This document shows positions 51,003 through 59,716 of a stretch of DNA of 64,000 bases, one piece after another; positions within the stretch are counted from its first letter, which is position 1, and each line of letters starts with the position of its first letter. The translations under genes and the position numbers were made by a program. Origin of the DNA: Capsulimonas corticalis (GTDB lineage Bacteria; Armatimonadota; Armatimonadia; Armatimonadales; Capsulimonadaceae); the NCBI RefSeq assembly GCF_003574315.2, contig NZ_AP025739.1:496001-560000 (forward strand), given 5' to 3'. The notes beneath the pieces were generated by a model. It searched no databases. It was not told where the DNA came from and saw only the letters and a program-made list of their open reading frames with translations.

Positions 51003-51785
51003 ATGGTCACTCTTCACGAAGCATTGGCGTTTCTGCGCGGGCTCGCGCCCGAGGAGAGCGCTCTGGACAACGATCCGGTCGGACTTCTGATTACCTCGCC
51101 GGACGCCCAGGATGTGGCGCGGATCGGCGTCTGTCTGGATCTCACGCCGGCCGCCGCGCGCCGCGCGGCGGAGGCGCGGGTCGATTTGGTCATCGCTCAC
51201 CATCCTTTGCTCTACCATCCCCTGAAACGCATCGATCCGGGCGCCGATCCCATCTCCGCCGCCGCCGTCACGCTCGTCAAACACAACATCGCGCTGTACG
51301 CGATGCATACGAACTGGGACCGCGCCGCCGATGGGATCAACGACACCCTCGCCCATGCGCTCGAATTGCGCAATATCATGCCCCTTGGGCACGACGGCGC
51401 GAAGTCCCTGCCGCGCCTGGGAGATCTGCCAAGTCCCATGGACCTGGATGCGTTTTTTGCCTGGGTCGCAGCGCGCCTCGACGGCGCGGGAACGAACGCC
51501 CTGCGCATCAATAGACCCGACGGCGCCGCAAAAGTTGCGCGGGTGGCGGTGTGCGGCGGAGCTGGAGCGTTCCTCACGTCGGATGTCCTGGCGGCGGGCG
51601 CGGACGCGTATGTCACCAGCGATGTCCGCCATCATGAGTTCCTCGACGCCGCCGCGCGGGGTCTCGCGCTGCTGGACGCCGGGCATGACGGCACGGAAAC
51701 CCCGGGAATGCGCCGGATGGCCGAAATTCTGACAAAGCAGTTCCCAAATGTGGAGACGATTTGGCTCGGAAATCCAAAAAACTAG
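51003..51785 (+). CDS. Nif3-like dinuclear metal centre protein (YbgI/GTP cyclohydrolase I type 2-like)
   Basis: 260 residues. Metal-binding type motifs are VIAHHPLLYH, AMHTNWDRAADGIN and DVRHHEFLDAAARG, then GHDGTETPGM. Family members form a toroidal hexamer with two metals per subunit; the enzymatic role is unsettled. The ATG lies 6 bp after a TATAAT, so the transcript is probably leaderless. It is divergent from the TPM-domain gene. Confidence 0.92.
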   Translation: MVTLHEALAFLRGLAPEESALDNDPVGLLITSPDAQDVARIGVCLDLTPAAARRAAEARVDLVIAHHPLLYHPLKRIDPGADPISAAAVTLVKHNIALYAMHTNWDRAADGINDTLAHALELRNIMPLGHDGAKSLPRLGDLPSPMDLDAFFAWVAARLDGAGTNALRINRPDGAAKVARVAVCGGAGAFLTSDVLAAGADAYVTSDVRHHEFLDAAARGLALLDAGHDGTETPGMRRMAEILTKQFPNVETIWLGNPKN

Positions 51786-51898
51786 GAAAAATGAACAGGA
51801 ATACAAAAAATATTGTTCCCCCGGGCCAATTTTCTAGTATATCTACCGGCGCGGCGCCCTACAGATCAAGGGTAAATTATATGCGGAGGGCTTTTTCT

Positions 51899-52114
51899 AT
51901 GGCGACCCACAAAGAACGACCAACCCATTGCCGCACTTCGGCCTCTCACCACGATGACGCAGGCTCTGCGTTACCGGCGTCCGCCGACGGTTCCGCGATG
52001 ATGTCCGCAGGCTGGGAGATGGATCCGAGCGAACAGATCATCGCGGCGCTGCGGTCCTATTTTCTGACGCACACGCTCGATTTCCTGACCGGCGAAGTCT
52101 ATACTGTCCATTGA
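51899..52114 (+). CDS. Small protein of unknown function
   Basis: 71 residues beginning MATHKERPTHCRTSASHHDD and ending DPSEQIIAALRSYFLTHTLDFLTGEVYTVH. ATG 51899 was chosen because GGAGGG lies 9 bp upstream. The gene ends in a strong terminator. The C-terminal half looks like a short amphipathic helix pair; the N-terminal half is low-complexity. I do not recognise it. Confidence 0.6.
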   Translation: MATHKERPTHCRTSASHHDDAGSALPASADGSAMMSAGWEMDPSEQIIAALRSYFLTHTLDFLTGEVYTVH

Positions 52115-52200
52115 CGCGATTGCCCGATCACTGTCCGCCTGTCTCCGCCAAAGCGCATCACGAACATCCCCCGCTCTTATTCACTGTCATTCGGCGCTCC

Positions 52201-52246
52201 AATCGCCACTCGAAATACGATCCCCGTCGTATTTCGAGTGGCGATT
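52201..52246 (+). terminator. Rho-independent terminator with 20-bp perfect stem
   Basis: Arms 52201-52220 and 52227-52246 are exact complements around TCCCCG and are followed by TTTCATTT. It closes the small gene at 51899-52114. Confidence 0.85.
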
Positions 52247-52310
52247 TTTCATTTCTCCCACGCACCCCCATGATCCAATCCCTCGCCGATTGGGTATCAT
52301 TCGTCCAATT

Positions 52311-52700
52311 ATGGATAGTGAGATCGATTTTTCTTCCCTGGGCGTCGCCGGCGCCCTTTCCCAGATGTACCGTCAGGACACGCAAGGCTTCCTGCCGCTG
52401 ATCGCTGTGTTTCTGGAAGGCGCGCTGCCCGCCGAAACACGCGTGGAGCGCGCCGGGGGCCTGTTCCGGAAGACGAAGCCCGTGGTGCGAGTCACGACGA
52501 CCATCGGGGAAAATATTTACGTCATCGAAGACAGCCGGGGCGCGCTCGCGACCCGGCGCGAAAAGGTCGTGCGCGGCATCCGATTGAAGTCCGAAGAGCT
52601 CGCGATCCATCAATGGCTCGGAGCGCTTTCCGAAGACGTCGCGGAGCGCGCCGCCTCCGACGAAGCCGCCATGGCCGCCATGCGCCGCCTGCTGGAGTAA
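52311..52700 (+). CDS. Conserved hypothetical protein
   Basis: 129 residues beginning MDSEIDFSSLGVAGALSQMY. A strand-rich middle (RVTTTIGENIYVIED) is followed by a helical end (LAIHQWLGALSEDVAERAA). There is no signal peptide or membrane helix. ATG 52311 has no ribosome site, and a TATCAT lies at 52295-52300, so the leader is very short or absent. The family is unknown to me. Confidence 0.65.
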   Translation: MDSEIDFSSLGVAGALSQMYRQDTQGFLPLIAVFLEGALPAETRVERAGGLFRKTKPVVRVTTTIGENIYVIEDSRGALATRREKVVRGIRLKSEELAIHQWLGALSEDVAERAASDEAAMAAMRRLLE

Positions 52701-52786
52701 CGCATTTTGAAGTAACGCTTTCCCACAAACCGATTCTCTAGACCGAATCCCCTTATTTTCCGACACGCCGAAGAAGGAGAGATCTC

Positions 52787-53617
52787 ATGCCCGATCGATA
52801 CACGCCCGGTTCCCAGGAAGGACTGCCCGCTAACGCCAAGAACCGGCTTGCCGCCATGCTGCCCGGGGCGAACAAAAAGGGGCTGTTCACGAGCGATCTT
52901 TCCATCAACGAATTCCTTCTCGTCAAAGAAGCGGGCTTCGATCCCGTGGGGCTCGTGGTGGGGTCGTCGATCTATCATATCGGCTGGCAGAAGCCCGCGC
53001 TCAATCAAAGCGTCGAACTGGACACATTGACCCAGGCGATGTACCACGCGCGGGACCTGGCGATGACGCGCATGGAGGAAGAGGCCGATATGCTCGGAGC
53101 CGACGGGATCGTCGGCATCCGTCTGGAGATCGGACGACAGGAGTGGGGCGAGAACCTCGCCGAGTTTATCGCCGTCGGCACGGCGGTCAAGTCGCGCACG
53201 GGCGGCAACTTCCGGACGCCCAGCGGTCGCCCATTTACCTCGGACTTATCCGGACAGGACTTCTGGACGCTGGCGAAGGCCGGCTATCGTCCCCTCTCGT
53301 TCGTCATGGGCAACTGCGTCTACCATGTCGGATACCAGGGAGTGAAGGCGTGGTTCTCACAGGTCGGCCAGAATGTCGAGATGCCTACCTACACCCAGGC
53401 GATCTATGACGCCCGCGAGCTGGCGCTCGGCCGTATGCAAAGCGAGGCGGAGCAGATCGGGGCGGACGGCATTGTCGGCGCGTCCGTTCAGGAGAATTCG
53501 CACGGCTGGGGCAGCCACATTATCGAGTACTTCGCCGTCGGCACGAGCGTCATCGCCATCGGACCGGAGCACGCGGTCCCCACGCCCAGCCTCGTGCTGC
53601 CCCTGATCGATCGATAA
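52787..53617 (+). CDS. Tandem YbjQ-like (heavy-metal-binding fold) protein
   Basis: 276 residues made of two related domains (about 30-135 and 150-260). Each has FTSDLS, a region VG..IYHIGWQ / GNCVYHVGYQ, a helix AR.LAL.RM..EAE.LGADGIVG and a final FIAVGT / YFAVGTSV strand. This is the YbjQ/DUF74-type fold, here duplicated in one chain. The role is unproven. GAAGGAGAG precedes ATG 52787. It is the second of three genes in one direction. Confidence 0.8.
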   Translation: MPDRYTPGSQEGLPANAKNRLAAMLPGANKKGLFTSDLSINEFLLVKEAGFDPVGLVVGSSIYHIGWQKPALNQSVELDTLTQAMYHARDLAMTRMEEEADMLGADGIVGIRLEIGRQEWGENLAEFIAVGTAVKSRTGGNFRTPSGRPFTSDLSGQDFWTLAKAGYRPLSFVMGNCVYHVGYQGVKAWFSQVGQNVEMPTYTQAIYDARELALGRMQSEAEQIGADGIVGASVQENSHGWGSHIIEYFAVGTSVIAIGPEHAVPTPSLVLPLIDR

Positions 53618-53707
53618 GCAGGACTTTTCTCGCAAATCCTCGAACAACGTGGTGGACGCGCGCCAGCTCTCGGGCGTCCACCGACCAATGTTGGAGGAGC
53701 GTCAATT

Positions 53708-54718
53708 TTGTCCACTCAAACCATAAAAGTTATCCCCGCTTGTTCCCTGGCGCTGATCGCCGCCGCCCTGATTCCCGTCCCCAGCCATGCCGACGTGCGC
53801 TATACGATGGAGATGAAGATGGGCGGAGACAAATCCGGCCAGGATGACGGCGCCGCGGCGATGGGCGGCTCCATCCGCACCACCACGTTTTTGAAAGACA
53901 TGCGCCAGCGCGACGAAACGGCGACGGATTTCGGCCCTATCAAAATGACGACCGTGACGATTACACAGTGCGACAAGCATCGTGAGGTCAAGCTCGATCC
54001 CGATTTGAAGATTTACACGGTCTCCGCCATTGGCGCATTCCTGCCCGCGAAGCAGATGTCGAAAAGTCCGATGATGACCTCCAAAGCGGATGACCAGGGC
54101 GCCGGCGGAACCGGCAAGGAAGTCGTGACGTTTACGGCCAAAAACCTGGGAACGGAAAAAGTTGCCGACATCCAGGCGCGGCACGCTATGCTCACCTTCC
54201 GAACGCAGTCCTCGGGATGCGCCGGAGCTTCGGACACGACGATGAAGATGGAGCTCTGGACGGCGCCGATCAAGGCGGCGCTGAATTGCCCGGAACGGTA
54301 TTCCGCCTCACGCGTGATCCCCAACGAAAAGGGCTGCCCGATCACCTATGAGATGAAGGGCGATCTGGCCGGCCTGCGCGATATTTTTGGCGAGATGGCC
54401 GTGAAGCAAGTCTTCTACGACGCCAACGATAAGCCTCTCTTCACCCGCGATCTGCGCGAGCATTCGACGGCCGCGCTCGACGATTCCCTTTTTGATGTGC
54501 CCTCGGACTACAAGGAAGTCAGCGACGACGAATTCCAAAAACAAGAGCGGGACAAGATGATGCACAGCTTTATGCCCGGCGGCAAAATGCCCGGCGCCGG
54601 CGCCGATGAAACGCCGGCCACTCCCGAAGGCGATACGGCCGACGGCCCCGCGCCCACTCCCGATCCGAAGCCTGAGAAGCCGAAGCACAAATTCAAAGTC
54701 CCGGGACTTCCCTTCTAA
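53708..54718 (+). CDS. Secreted protein of unknown function
   Basis: 336 residues starting with TTG at 53708 (GGAGGAG about 10 bp upstream). The signal peptide ends PSHAD. The mature part begins VRYTMEMKMGGDKSGQ and is strand-rich with lipocalin/DUF4412-like character; Cys residues occur in ITQCDKHRE, SSGCAGAS and KGCPITYE. The C-terminus is a disordered Pro/Glu/Lys tail (GDTADGPAPTPDPKPEKPKHKFK). I do not recognise the family. Confidence 0.7.
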   Translation: MSTQTIKVIPACSLALIAAALIPVPSHADVRYTMEMKMGGDKSGQDDGAAAMGGSIRTTTFLKDMRQRDETATDFGPIKMTTVTITQCDKHREVKLDPDLKIYTVSAIGAFLPAKQMSKSPMMTSKADDQGAGGTGKEVVTFTAKNLGTEKVADIQARHAMLTFRTQSSGCAGASDTTMKMELWTAPIKAALNCPERYSASRVIPNEKGCPITYEMKGDLAGLRDIFGEMAVKQVFYDANDKPLFTRDLREHSTAALDDSLFDVPSDYKEVSDDEFQKQERDKMMHSFMPGGKMPGAGADETPATPEGDTADGPAPTPDPKPEKPKHKFKVPGLPF

Positions 54719-54922
54719 AATCCACGTTCTCACGGAACGCCAATCGAAACGCAGCGGGCTCTCTCAAGGAATTTGGGAGGGCCCGTCGTGCGTCCGGACC
54801 ACCCCAAAAGAGGCAAAAATAGTTCGGAAGATTCGACGAAAAACATGGGATAATTTCGTGATCGCGAGAAATGAAGACATTATTAGGGCTTCCGACTCGA
54901 GAAAAGGATCACGGCTGATTTG

Positions 54923-56827
54923 ATGCAGATCGTTTCCAGATTCCAGAAACACTCGCCTTCTTCGGGAGATCATGTGACAGTGCGTCAAGTAATTATGGAC
55001 GCTGATGGACGCGGCCCTGAGACATCGGACGAGCCGCCGGTTTCCCGCAGACAGCGGCCCGGCGCGAACCGCCCGATGTGGATCCTGTGCGGAGTTGTCT
55101 TTCTGGGATTGGTGCTTTCGGCGCTCCAATACGACCATATCGTGTCCGACGAATCGCGGCGCGTGGTGTTCGTGCTGTTCGCGGCCATGAGCATCCTTTC
55201 CATCGCCCTGCCGGCCAGCGGGCCGCGCGGCCAGCGGGTGGTCATGCTTCCCGGCATCGGCCTGGGCGCCATGCTGCTGCTGCCGCCGATCACCGCCGTC
55301 ATTCCCCTGCTGCTCGCGAACGCCATTTACGCCGCCACCCGCGAGATCTCTTCCGCGCGGCGCGGCGCGCTGGACCGCGGCGCCTGGCTCGGCCTCGCCA
55401 CGCTGGTCAGCGGCTTTTTCTTCCATGCGCTGGAGGGCGACCTGGCGAAGGCGCATCCCGGCCTGGCGGCTCCGCCCTATCCCACCGCGCCGCCTTACGT
55501 TCCGCATGTGGTGTTCGCGTGCCTGCTTTATGGCGCGATCTATGTGCTGGGACGCCAAATCAACCTGCCCTTCGCGCAGCCGGCCCAGCAGGCGACACGG
55601 TCGCGGACGGCGACCGACTGGCGCCTCGAAGCCCTCGCGCTGACCGCCTGCGCGCCGGTGGCGCTCCTGATGGCGCTGACCTATCCGACCGGCCACGACG
55701 CCGGCGTGGCGCTGTGCGCCTGTCTGATGATCCTGCTCGCGCTTATCGCCCATTACGGCTTCGAAGTCGCCATGCTGCGCGAGCAAGTCGACGCCATGGA
55801 GAAGCTGAGCGCGGTCACGCTGTCCCAGACAAATCCGCACCGCCTGGTCGAGCGCTTCCTCCAGCTCTCCGCCCGATTGATCGCCTGCGACCGCGCGACA
55901 TTGTGGCTGACCGACGAGACGCAGCCGCGCCTGGAGCGCGTGACGCGCCAGAGCGCGTCGCCCGGCTCCGTTCCGAACGCCTGCCGTCTTTCCCAATCCG
56001 TGAGCACCATCCGATTCGGCGAGGGCCTGATCGGCAAGGCCGCCGACCGGCAGTCGCCGCTGATCGTCCGCGAAGGAGCGCGCGGCGGCGGCCGGGACGA
56101 ATCGGCGTTTTGCCTGCTGCTCGTCCCGCTCGTCGTGGGCGGCGAGACAATCGGCGTCGCCCAGTTCGAGCGCGACGCGCCGCAGTCTTACACCCTTCAC
56201 GATATCGCGCGCGTCCGCTCCCTGGCGACTCAGACCGCGACGACGCTGGCGAACATCCGAATGCATCAGGATGTCTACAATCAGTCGGTGACGGATGAGC
56301 TGACGGGCCTGTACAACCGCCGCCATATCACCTCGGTGCTGCTGAGCGAACACCGCCGGGCCGAGCGTTACGGACACTCCATTTCGATGATCCTGTTGGA
56401 CGTCGACGGCTTCAAGATCTACAACGACACCTACGGCCACCCGCAGGGCGATGTCCTCCTGAAGCGCCTCTCCGCGCTGCTGCGCGAAAATGTCCGCAGC
56501 GTGGATATCGTGGGACGCTGGGGCGGCGAGGAGTTTATCATCGTGATGCCGGAAACGACCAAGGAAGAAGCCTGGCGCACCGCCGAACGCCTGCGCATCG
56601 CGGTCGCCTCCGCCGTCTTCCCCGGCCACGCCGATGACGAAGACGCCCAGGTCTACAAAACAATCAGCCTCGGTGTCGCCACCTTCCCGAACGACACCCG
56701 CGATATGCAGACACTGATTGCGATGGCCGACCAGGCCCTCTACCGCGCCAAACACGGCGGACGCAACCAGATCGTCGTCGCCGGCAGCCAGTCGTCATCC
56801 CAGCACTCGGAGCACGCGGCGGCTTAG
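54923..56827 (+). CDS. Membrane diguanylate cyclase (TM-GAF-GGDEF)
   Basis: 634 residues: a short N-terminus, a membrane module of about six to eight helices (about 50-285), a GAF domain (about 305-455) and a GGDEF domain (about 460-625) with RWGGEEF and RSVD inhibitory site. There is no EAL domain, so it makes c-di-GMP only. The start is uncertain; ATG 54923 was chosen, but GTG 54974 or ATG 54995 are possible. It is the third GGDEF protein in the window. Confidence 0.9.
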   Translation: MQIVSRFQKHSPSSGDHVTVRQVIMDADGRGPETSDEPPVSRRQRPGANRPMWILCGVVFLGLVLSALQYDHIVSDESRRVVFVLFAAMSILSIALPASGPRGQRVVMLPGIGLGAMLLLPPITAVIPLLLANAIYAATREISSARRGALDRGAWLGLATLVSGFFFHALEGDLAKAHPGLAAPPYPTAPPYVPHVVFACLLYGAIYVLGRQINLPFAQPAQQATRSRTATDWRLEALALTACAPVALLMALTYPTGHDAGVALCACLMILLALIAHYGFEVAMLREQVDAMEKLSAVTLSQTNPHRLVERFLQLSARLIACDRATLWLTDETQPRLERVTRQSASPGSVPNACRLSQSVSTIRFGEGLIGKAADRQSPLIVREGARGGGRDESAFCLLLVPLVVGGETIGVAQFERDAPQSYTLHDIARVRSLATQTATTLANIRMHQDVYNQSVTDELTGLYNRRHITSVLLSEHRRAERYGHSISMILLDVDGFKIYNDTYGHPQGDVLLKRLSALLRENVRSVDIVGRWGGEEFIIVMPETTKEEAWRTAERLRIAVASAVFPGHADDEDAQVYKTISLGVATFPNDTRDMQTLIAMADQALYRAKHGGRNQIVVAGSQSSSQHSEHAAA

Positions 56828-56840
56828 AGAGCGGCCCGGA

Positions 56841-56992
56841 GGCCCTCACCCGGCCCTCCGGGCCACCCTCGCCCAGACCTTTGGGAGAGGGTTAAGATTT
56901 AAGATCAGGATTTTGGATCTTTGATCCAAATCAAGAATCCCTCTGACTCCCCCTCTCCCAATTTTGGGAGAGGGGGCCGGGGGGTGAGGGCC
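56841..56992. repeat. Second REP-like inverted repeat
   Basis: GGCCCTCACCC (56841-56851) is mirrored by GGGTGAGGGCC (56982-56992). Between them lie further hairpins (CTCTCCCAATTTTGGGAGAG; GATCTTTGATC) and copies of TTGGGAGAGGG. This fills most of the 244-bp gap before the next gene. It is a different family from the repeat at 47.6 kb but has the same architecture. Confidence 0.65.
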
Positions 56993-57071
56993 TCTTCTCC
57001 CAACAGGGAACAAATACCGCCCCGTTTGCGCTATTATAGTAGTATCAACGTTTTCTCCCTACAGGTGCTCT

Positions 57072-58130
57072 ATGTCTAAGTCACGAACACTCCCGACTCT
57101 CGCAGCGGCCCTCTGTCTTGCCGCGCTTCCCTTGAGCGCGGTCCACGCGAAGACCGCGCATTCGCAGGGCGCGCATGGCGACGCCCAGTTTGAGTACCAT
57201 GGCCAGGCGTTCACGCAGTTCCTGGTCGACTCGTACACCGAAAACAACCAGACGAATCCCCGCCAGTTTTACGCGTGGTTCGATCAGGCGACCAAGCCGT
57301 TTCTCGGAAGCAGCGCGACGCTGGAAGCCGCGCTGAACGAGAAGCGCGCCGAACTGGCGCGCGTCTCCGATCCGCAGGCAAAGGCCGCCAAGGAGATGGA
57401 GATCGGCGCGTGGACACACAAGCTGGTCAAGAAGTCGATCCCGAAGTTCAGCCTGGACCGCGGCTATGATTTCACCAACACCGTCGCGCACGGCGAGCGC
57501 CAGTGCTTCCTGCAATCGGTCCTGATCTCCAGCATGCTGCAAAAGATGGGGATGGACGCCGGAGTCGTGATGGTCGCCCGCAACATGGCCGGCGCGACCA
57601 CGAACAACGGGCACGCCTCCGCAATCCTGCGCCTTTCCAACGGCAAGGATATCCTGGTGGACGCCTCCGAACCCGAGCCCTTCGCCCGGCATCAGGGCTT
57701 GTTCGCGTTCAATACCCAAAAAGCCGGTTCGCAGTATATCAACCCGGTCTTTGAAGGCGACACCGGCGTCATTCTTTATTACCAGGGACAGCCCACCAAT
57801 GCGAAAGTGGCGACCGCGCAGGTCCGAACGCTCAGCATTCCCTTCCTGCGCTCCCAGTTCGAGTACTATCGCGGCGAGCGCACCATCGGCGGCTTGATCC
57901 TGACGCCGCTTACCCCCAAGGGGATCGCCACCGAGGAAGCGCGCCTGCAAAAGAGCGTGCGCCTCTGCCCGCAGAACCCGCTGGCGGTTTATATGCTGGG
58001 ACGCGTTTCCATGCGAATGGGCAAAAAAGACGCCGCCAAATCGCAGCTCACCGCCGCCAACGCGCTCTACTCGCACGCCGGCTGGGTGCCCGAAGGCATG
58101 ACCGAAGCCTTCCGCGAAGCCCATCGCTAA
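57072..58130 (+). CDS. Secreted transglutaminase-like protein
   Basis: 352 residues with a signal peptide (ending VHAKT). A possible Cys-His-Asp triad appears as Cys in GERQCFLQSVLISSML, His in NGHASAIL and Asp in ILVDASEP, the order and spacing of transglutaminase-like cysteine enzymes. A C-terminal helical part (RLCPQNPLAVYMLGRVSMRMGKK) resembles one TPR unit. The family is not one I can name. ATG 57072 follows AGGTG. The gene has a strong terminator. Confidence 0.65.
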   Translation: MSKSRTLPTLAAALCLAALPLSAVHAKTAHSQGAHGDAQFEYHGQAFTQFLVDSYTENNQTNPRQFYAWFDQATKPFLGSSATLEAALNEKRAELARVSDPQAKAAKEMEIGAWTHKLVKKSIPKFSLDRGYDFTNTVAHGERQCFLQSVLISSMLQKMGMDAGVVMVARNMAGATTNNGHASAILRLSNGKDILVDASEPEPFARHQGLFAFNTQKAGSQYINPVFEGDTGVILYYQGQPTNAKVATAQVRTLSIPFLRSQFEYYRGERTIGGLILTPLTPKGIATEEARLQKSVRLCPQNPLAVYMLGRVSMRMGKKDAAKSQLTAANALYSHAGWVPEGMTEAFREAHR

Positions 58131-58141
58131 TCCGCGATCGA

Positions 58142-58180
58142 AACGCCCCGTAGACGACGCCGTCTTCGGGGCGTTTTTTT
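58142..58180 (+). terminator. Rho-independent terminator
   Basis: AACGCCCCG pairs with CGGGGCGTT; the stem is extended by AGACG/CGTCT and a run of seven T follows (58174-58180). It closes the transglutaminase-like gene. Confidence 0.92.
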
Positions 58181-58204
58181 GTGTGTCCGCATGCAAAAAA
58201 ATGC

Positions 58205-58233
58205 TTGACATTGGCTTGAGAAAGCGGCATAAT
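58205..58233 (+). promoter_or_regulatory. Sigma-70-type promoter of the YezD-like gene
   Basis: TTGACA (58205-58210) and CATAAT (58228-58233) are 17 bp apart, giving a leader of about 80 nt before the GTG start. Confidence 0.82.
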
Positions 58234-58317
58234 ATCTCAACAATAAGTTTTGCAATAATATTACTAGTATTTAACTTCGCTTCCTGAGTGACGGCGGAGG
58301 ATGAAAGGAGCACAGCG

Positions 58318-58500
58318 GTGCAGCAGCAAAAACCAGTGATTCAAAACGGCAAAGCGCCGCAGGCGGCATCGACGGTGGAAATTCCTCTTCAGAAGATCCA
58401 GGAAGCGGTCGCCAGCATTCGATTTGGATCCGTCCAAATCATCATTCAGGACGGTCGCGTGGTGCAGATCGACAAGACCGAAAAAATTCGTCTTGTTTAA
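58318..58500 (+). CDS. YezD/DUF2292-family small protein
   Basis: 60 residues starting with GTG at 58318, chosen because AAGGAG sits 7 bp upstream. An upstream GTG at 58288 has no such site. The core EIPLQKIQEAVASIRFGSV, then IIIQDGRVVQIDKTEKIRL, is the DUF2292 signature. The function is unknown; in many genomes it sits beside sulfur-assimilation genes, which are not seen here. It has its own promoter. Confidence 0.88.
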   Translation: MQQQKPVIQNGKAPQAASTVEIPLQKIQEAVASIRFGSVQIIIQDGRVVQIDKTEKIRLV

Positions 58501-58531
58501 TCTTCAAATAGACTAGTAAATCGCTGTCATT

Positions 58532-58769
58532 AGTGGTATAATCCACTCAAGCAAGCGGACAACGGTCCGCAGACAACCTAATGATGTGGCTGACTCGTCA
58601 ACGAGAGGCCCCACGACCGCCAGGCGTATTATTATTCGTTCGCCATGGCTCGTGGGGCCTTGTCGCGTCTCAAAGCCTCCCAGTGATCTTCACATCTCGC
58701 TGGGAGGCCGGGTCCGACAAGAACGCATGGCCCTCATTCATTCGTACGTTAAACACAAGGAGATCACTC
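58532..58769 (+). promoter_or_regulatory. Promoter and structured leader of the prepilin-like gene
   Basis: TATAAT (58537-58542) is embedded in the palindrome AGTGG-TATAAT-CCACT. After it about 220 nt of leader holds three hairpins: GCGGAC/GTCCGC (about 58554-58570), AGGCCCCACGA (58606-58616) with TCGTGGGGCCT (58650-58660), and GCCTCCCAG (58675-58683) with CTGGGAGGC (58700-58708). AAGGAG follows just before the ATG. It may be a cis-regulatory RNA. It does not match the c-di-GMP-I consensus. Confidence 0.55.
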
Positions 58770-59612
58770 ATGTCCAGCATCGCATCGGTTCGCAAAGGGT
58801 TTACCCTCATTGAATTGCTCGTCGTCATAGCCATTATCGCGATTCTCGCCGCCATCTTGTTCCCGGTCTTCGCACAAGCTCGTGAGAAAGCCCGCTCCGC
58901 CGCCGACGTCAGCAATATCAAGCAGATTGGCCTCGCCACACTTCAGTATCTGCAAGACAATGACGAGCGTTTCTTCCCGACCGTCACCGAGCGCGAAGCT
59001 CCGGCGGGCGTGATTAACGACCCCGTTTCCGCCGCCGTCTACAGCATCCGCGGCCGCCTGGAGCCGTACATCAAGGGCGGCCTGAAGACCAGCCAGGGCG
59101 ACAATATCTGGCATGATCCTTCCGCGACCGTCGCTTGGCCATCCCCGCAGCCGCTGTCCGGCCCGACCAGCTCCAATGTCTACTGGCCCAATGACTACGG
59201 CTTCAATATCAATGAAGGCAACACGGCCGTGGACAGCACGCCCGGCGCCAGCTCCGGCCCGGTCGCATATTTCAATACCCAGCATGGTTTGAATATCGGC
59301 GTCAACAAAGATACGACGCTCGCCGCGATTAACAGCCCGTCGAACCTGATCCTGATCGGCGACACCCAGCGCGCGGACGGCACTGTTTCGCGTGGCTCAC
59401 TGACCCCGCAGTGGACCAAGCCTGGCAGCACGACACCGATTGCTCTGGATAACGGCGCGAACCCCTGGACGGCTCTTGGTTCACAGGCCGGTCTGAACTC
59501 ACGGCACCAGGGCCGCGCCAATGTCGGTTTTGCAGACGGTCACGTGAAGTCGGTTATCCCCGTCCAGACGTACATCGACGACACGCACAACAACTGGGAC
59601 CGCACTCTCTAA
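58770..59612 (+). CDS. Prepilin-like protein (DUF1559/H-X9-DG type)
   Basis: 280 residues. A type IV prepilin-like signal ([19 protein letters not shown] with Glu5 of the mature form) is followed by [11 protein letters not shown], a stretch typical of Armatimonadota and Planctomycetota. The C-terminus has [18 protein letters not shown], the H-X9-DG motif. These are pseudopilin-like exported proteins, present in many copies per genome; the exact job is unknown. ATG 58770 has AAGGAG upstream. It is controlled by the long leader and closed by a strong hairpin. Confidence 0.93.
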   Translation: MSSIASVRKGFTLIELLVVIAIIAILAAILFPVFAQAREKARSAADVSNIKQIGLATLQYLQDNDERFFPTVTEREAPAGVINDPVSAAVYSIRGRLEPYIKGGLKTSQGDNIWHDPSATVAWPSPQPLSGPTSSNVYWPNDYGFNINEGNTAVDSTPGASSGPVAYFNTQHGLNIGVNKDTTLAAINSPSNLILIGDTQRADGTVSRGSLTPQWTKPGSTTPIALDNGANPWTALGSQAGLNSRHQGRANVGFADGHVKSVIPVQTYIDDTHNNWDRTL

Positions 59613-59646
59613 TGTGAGAGCACCTCTCATTTGACCCCTGACACGA

Positions 59647-59691
59647 TTTCGGCCCGCCGTTTCTCCCTTCCCCGGAGACGGCGGGCCGAAA
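59647..59691 (+). terminator. Rho-independent terminator with 14-bp stem
   Basis: TTTCGGCCCGCCGT (59647-59660) and its exact complement (59678-59691) are followed by ATTATT. The inner TCTCC/GGAGA can extend the stem. Confidence 0.8.
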
Positions 59692-59716
59692 ATTATTCGA
59701 GGCTTGGGCGTGTCGA

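Noticed and set aside
58560-58769. c-di-GMP-I (GEMM) riboswitch in the prepilin leader
   Set aside because: An AAAGCCTCC stretch resembles part of the GEMM core, but the GGCAAACC segment, the GAAA tetraloop and the receptor are not present in order.
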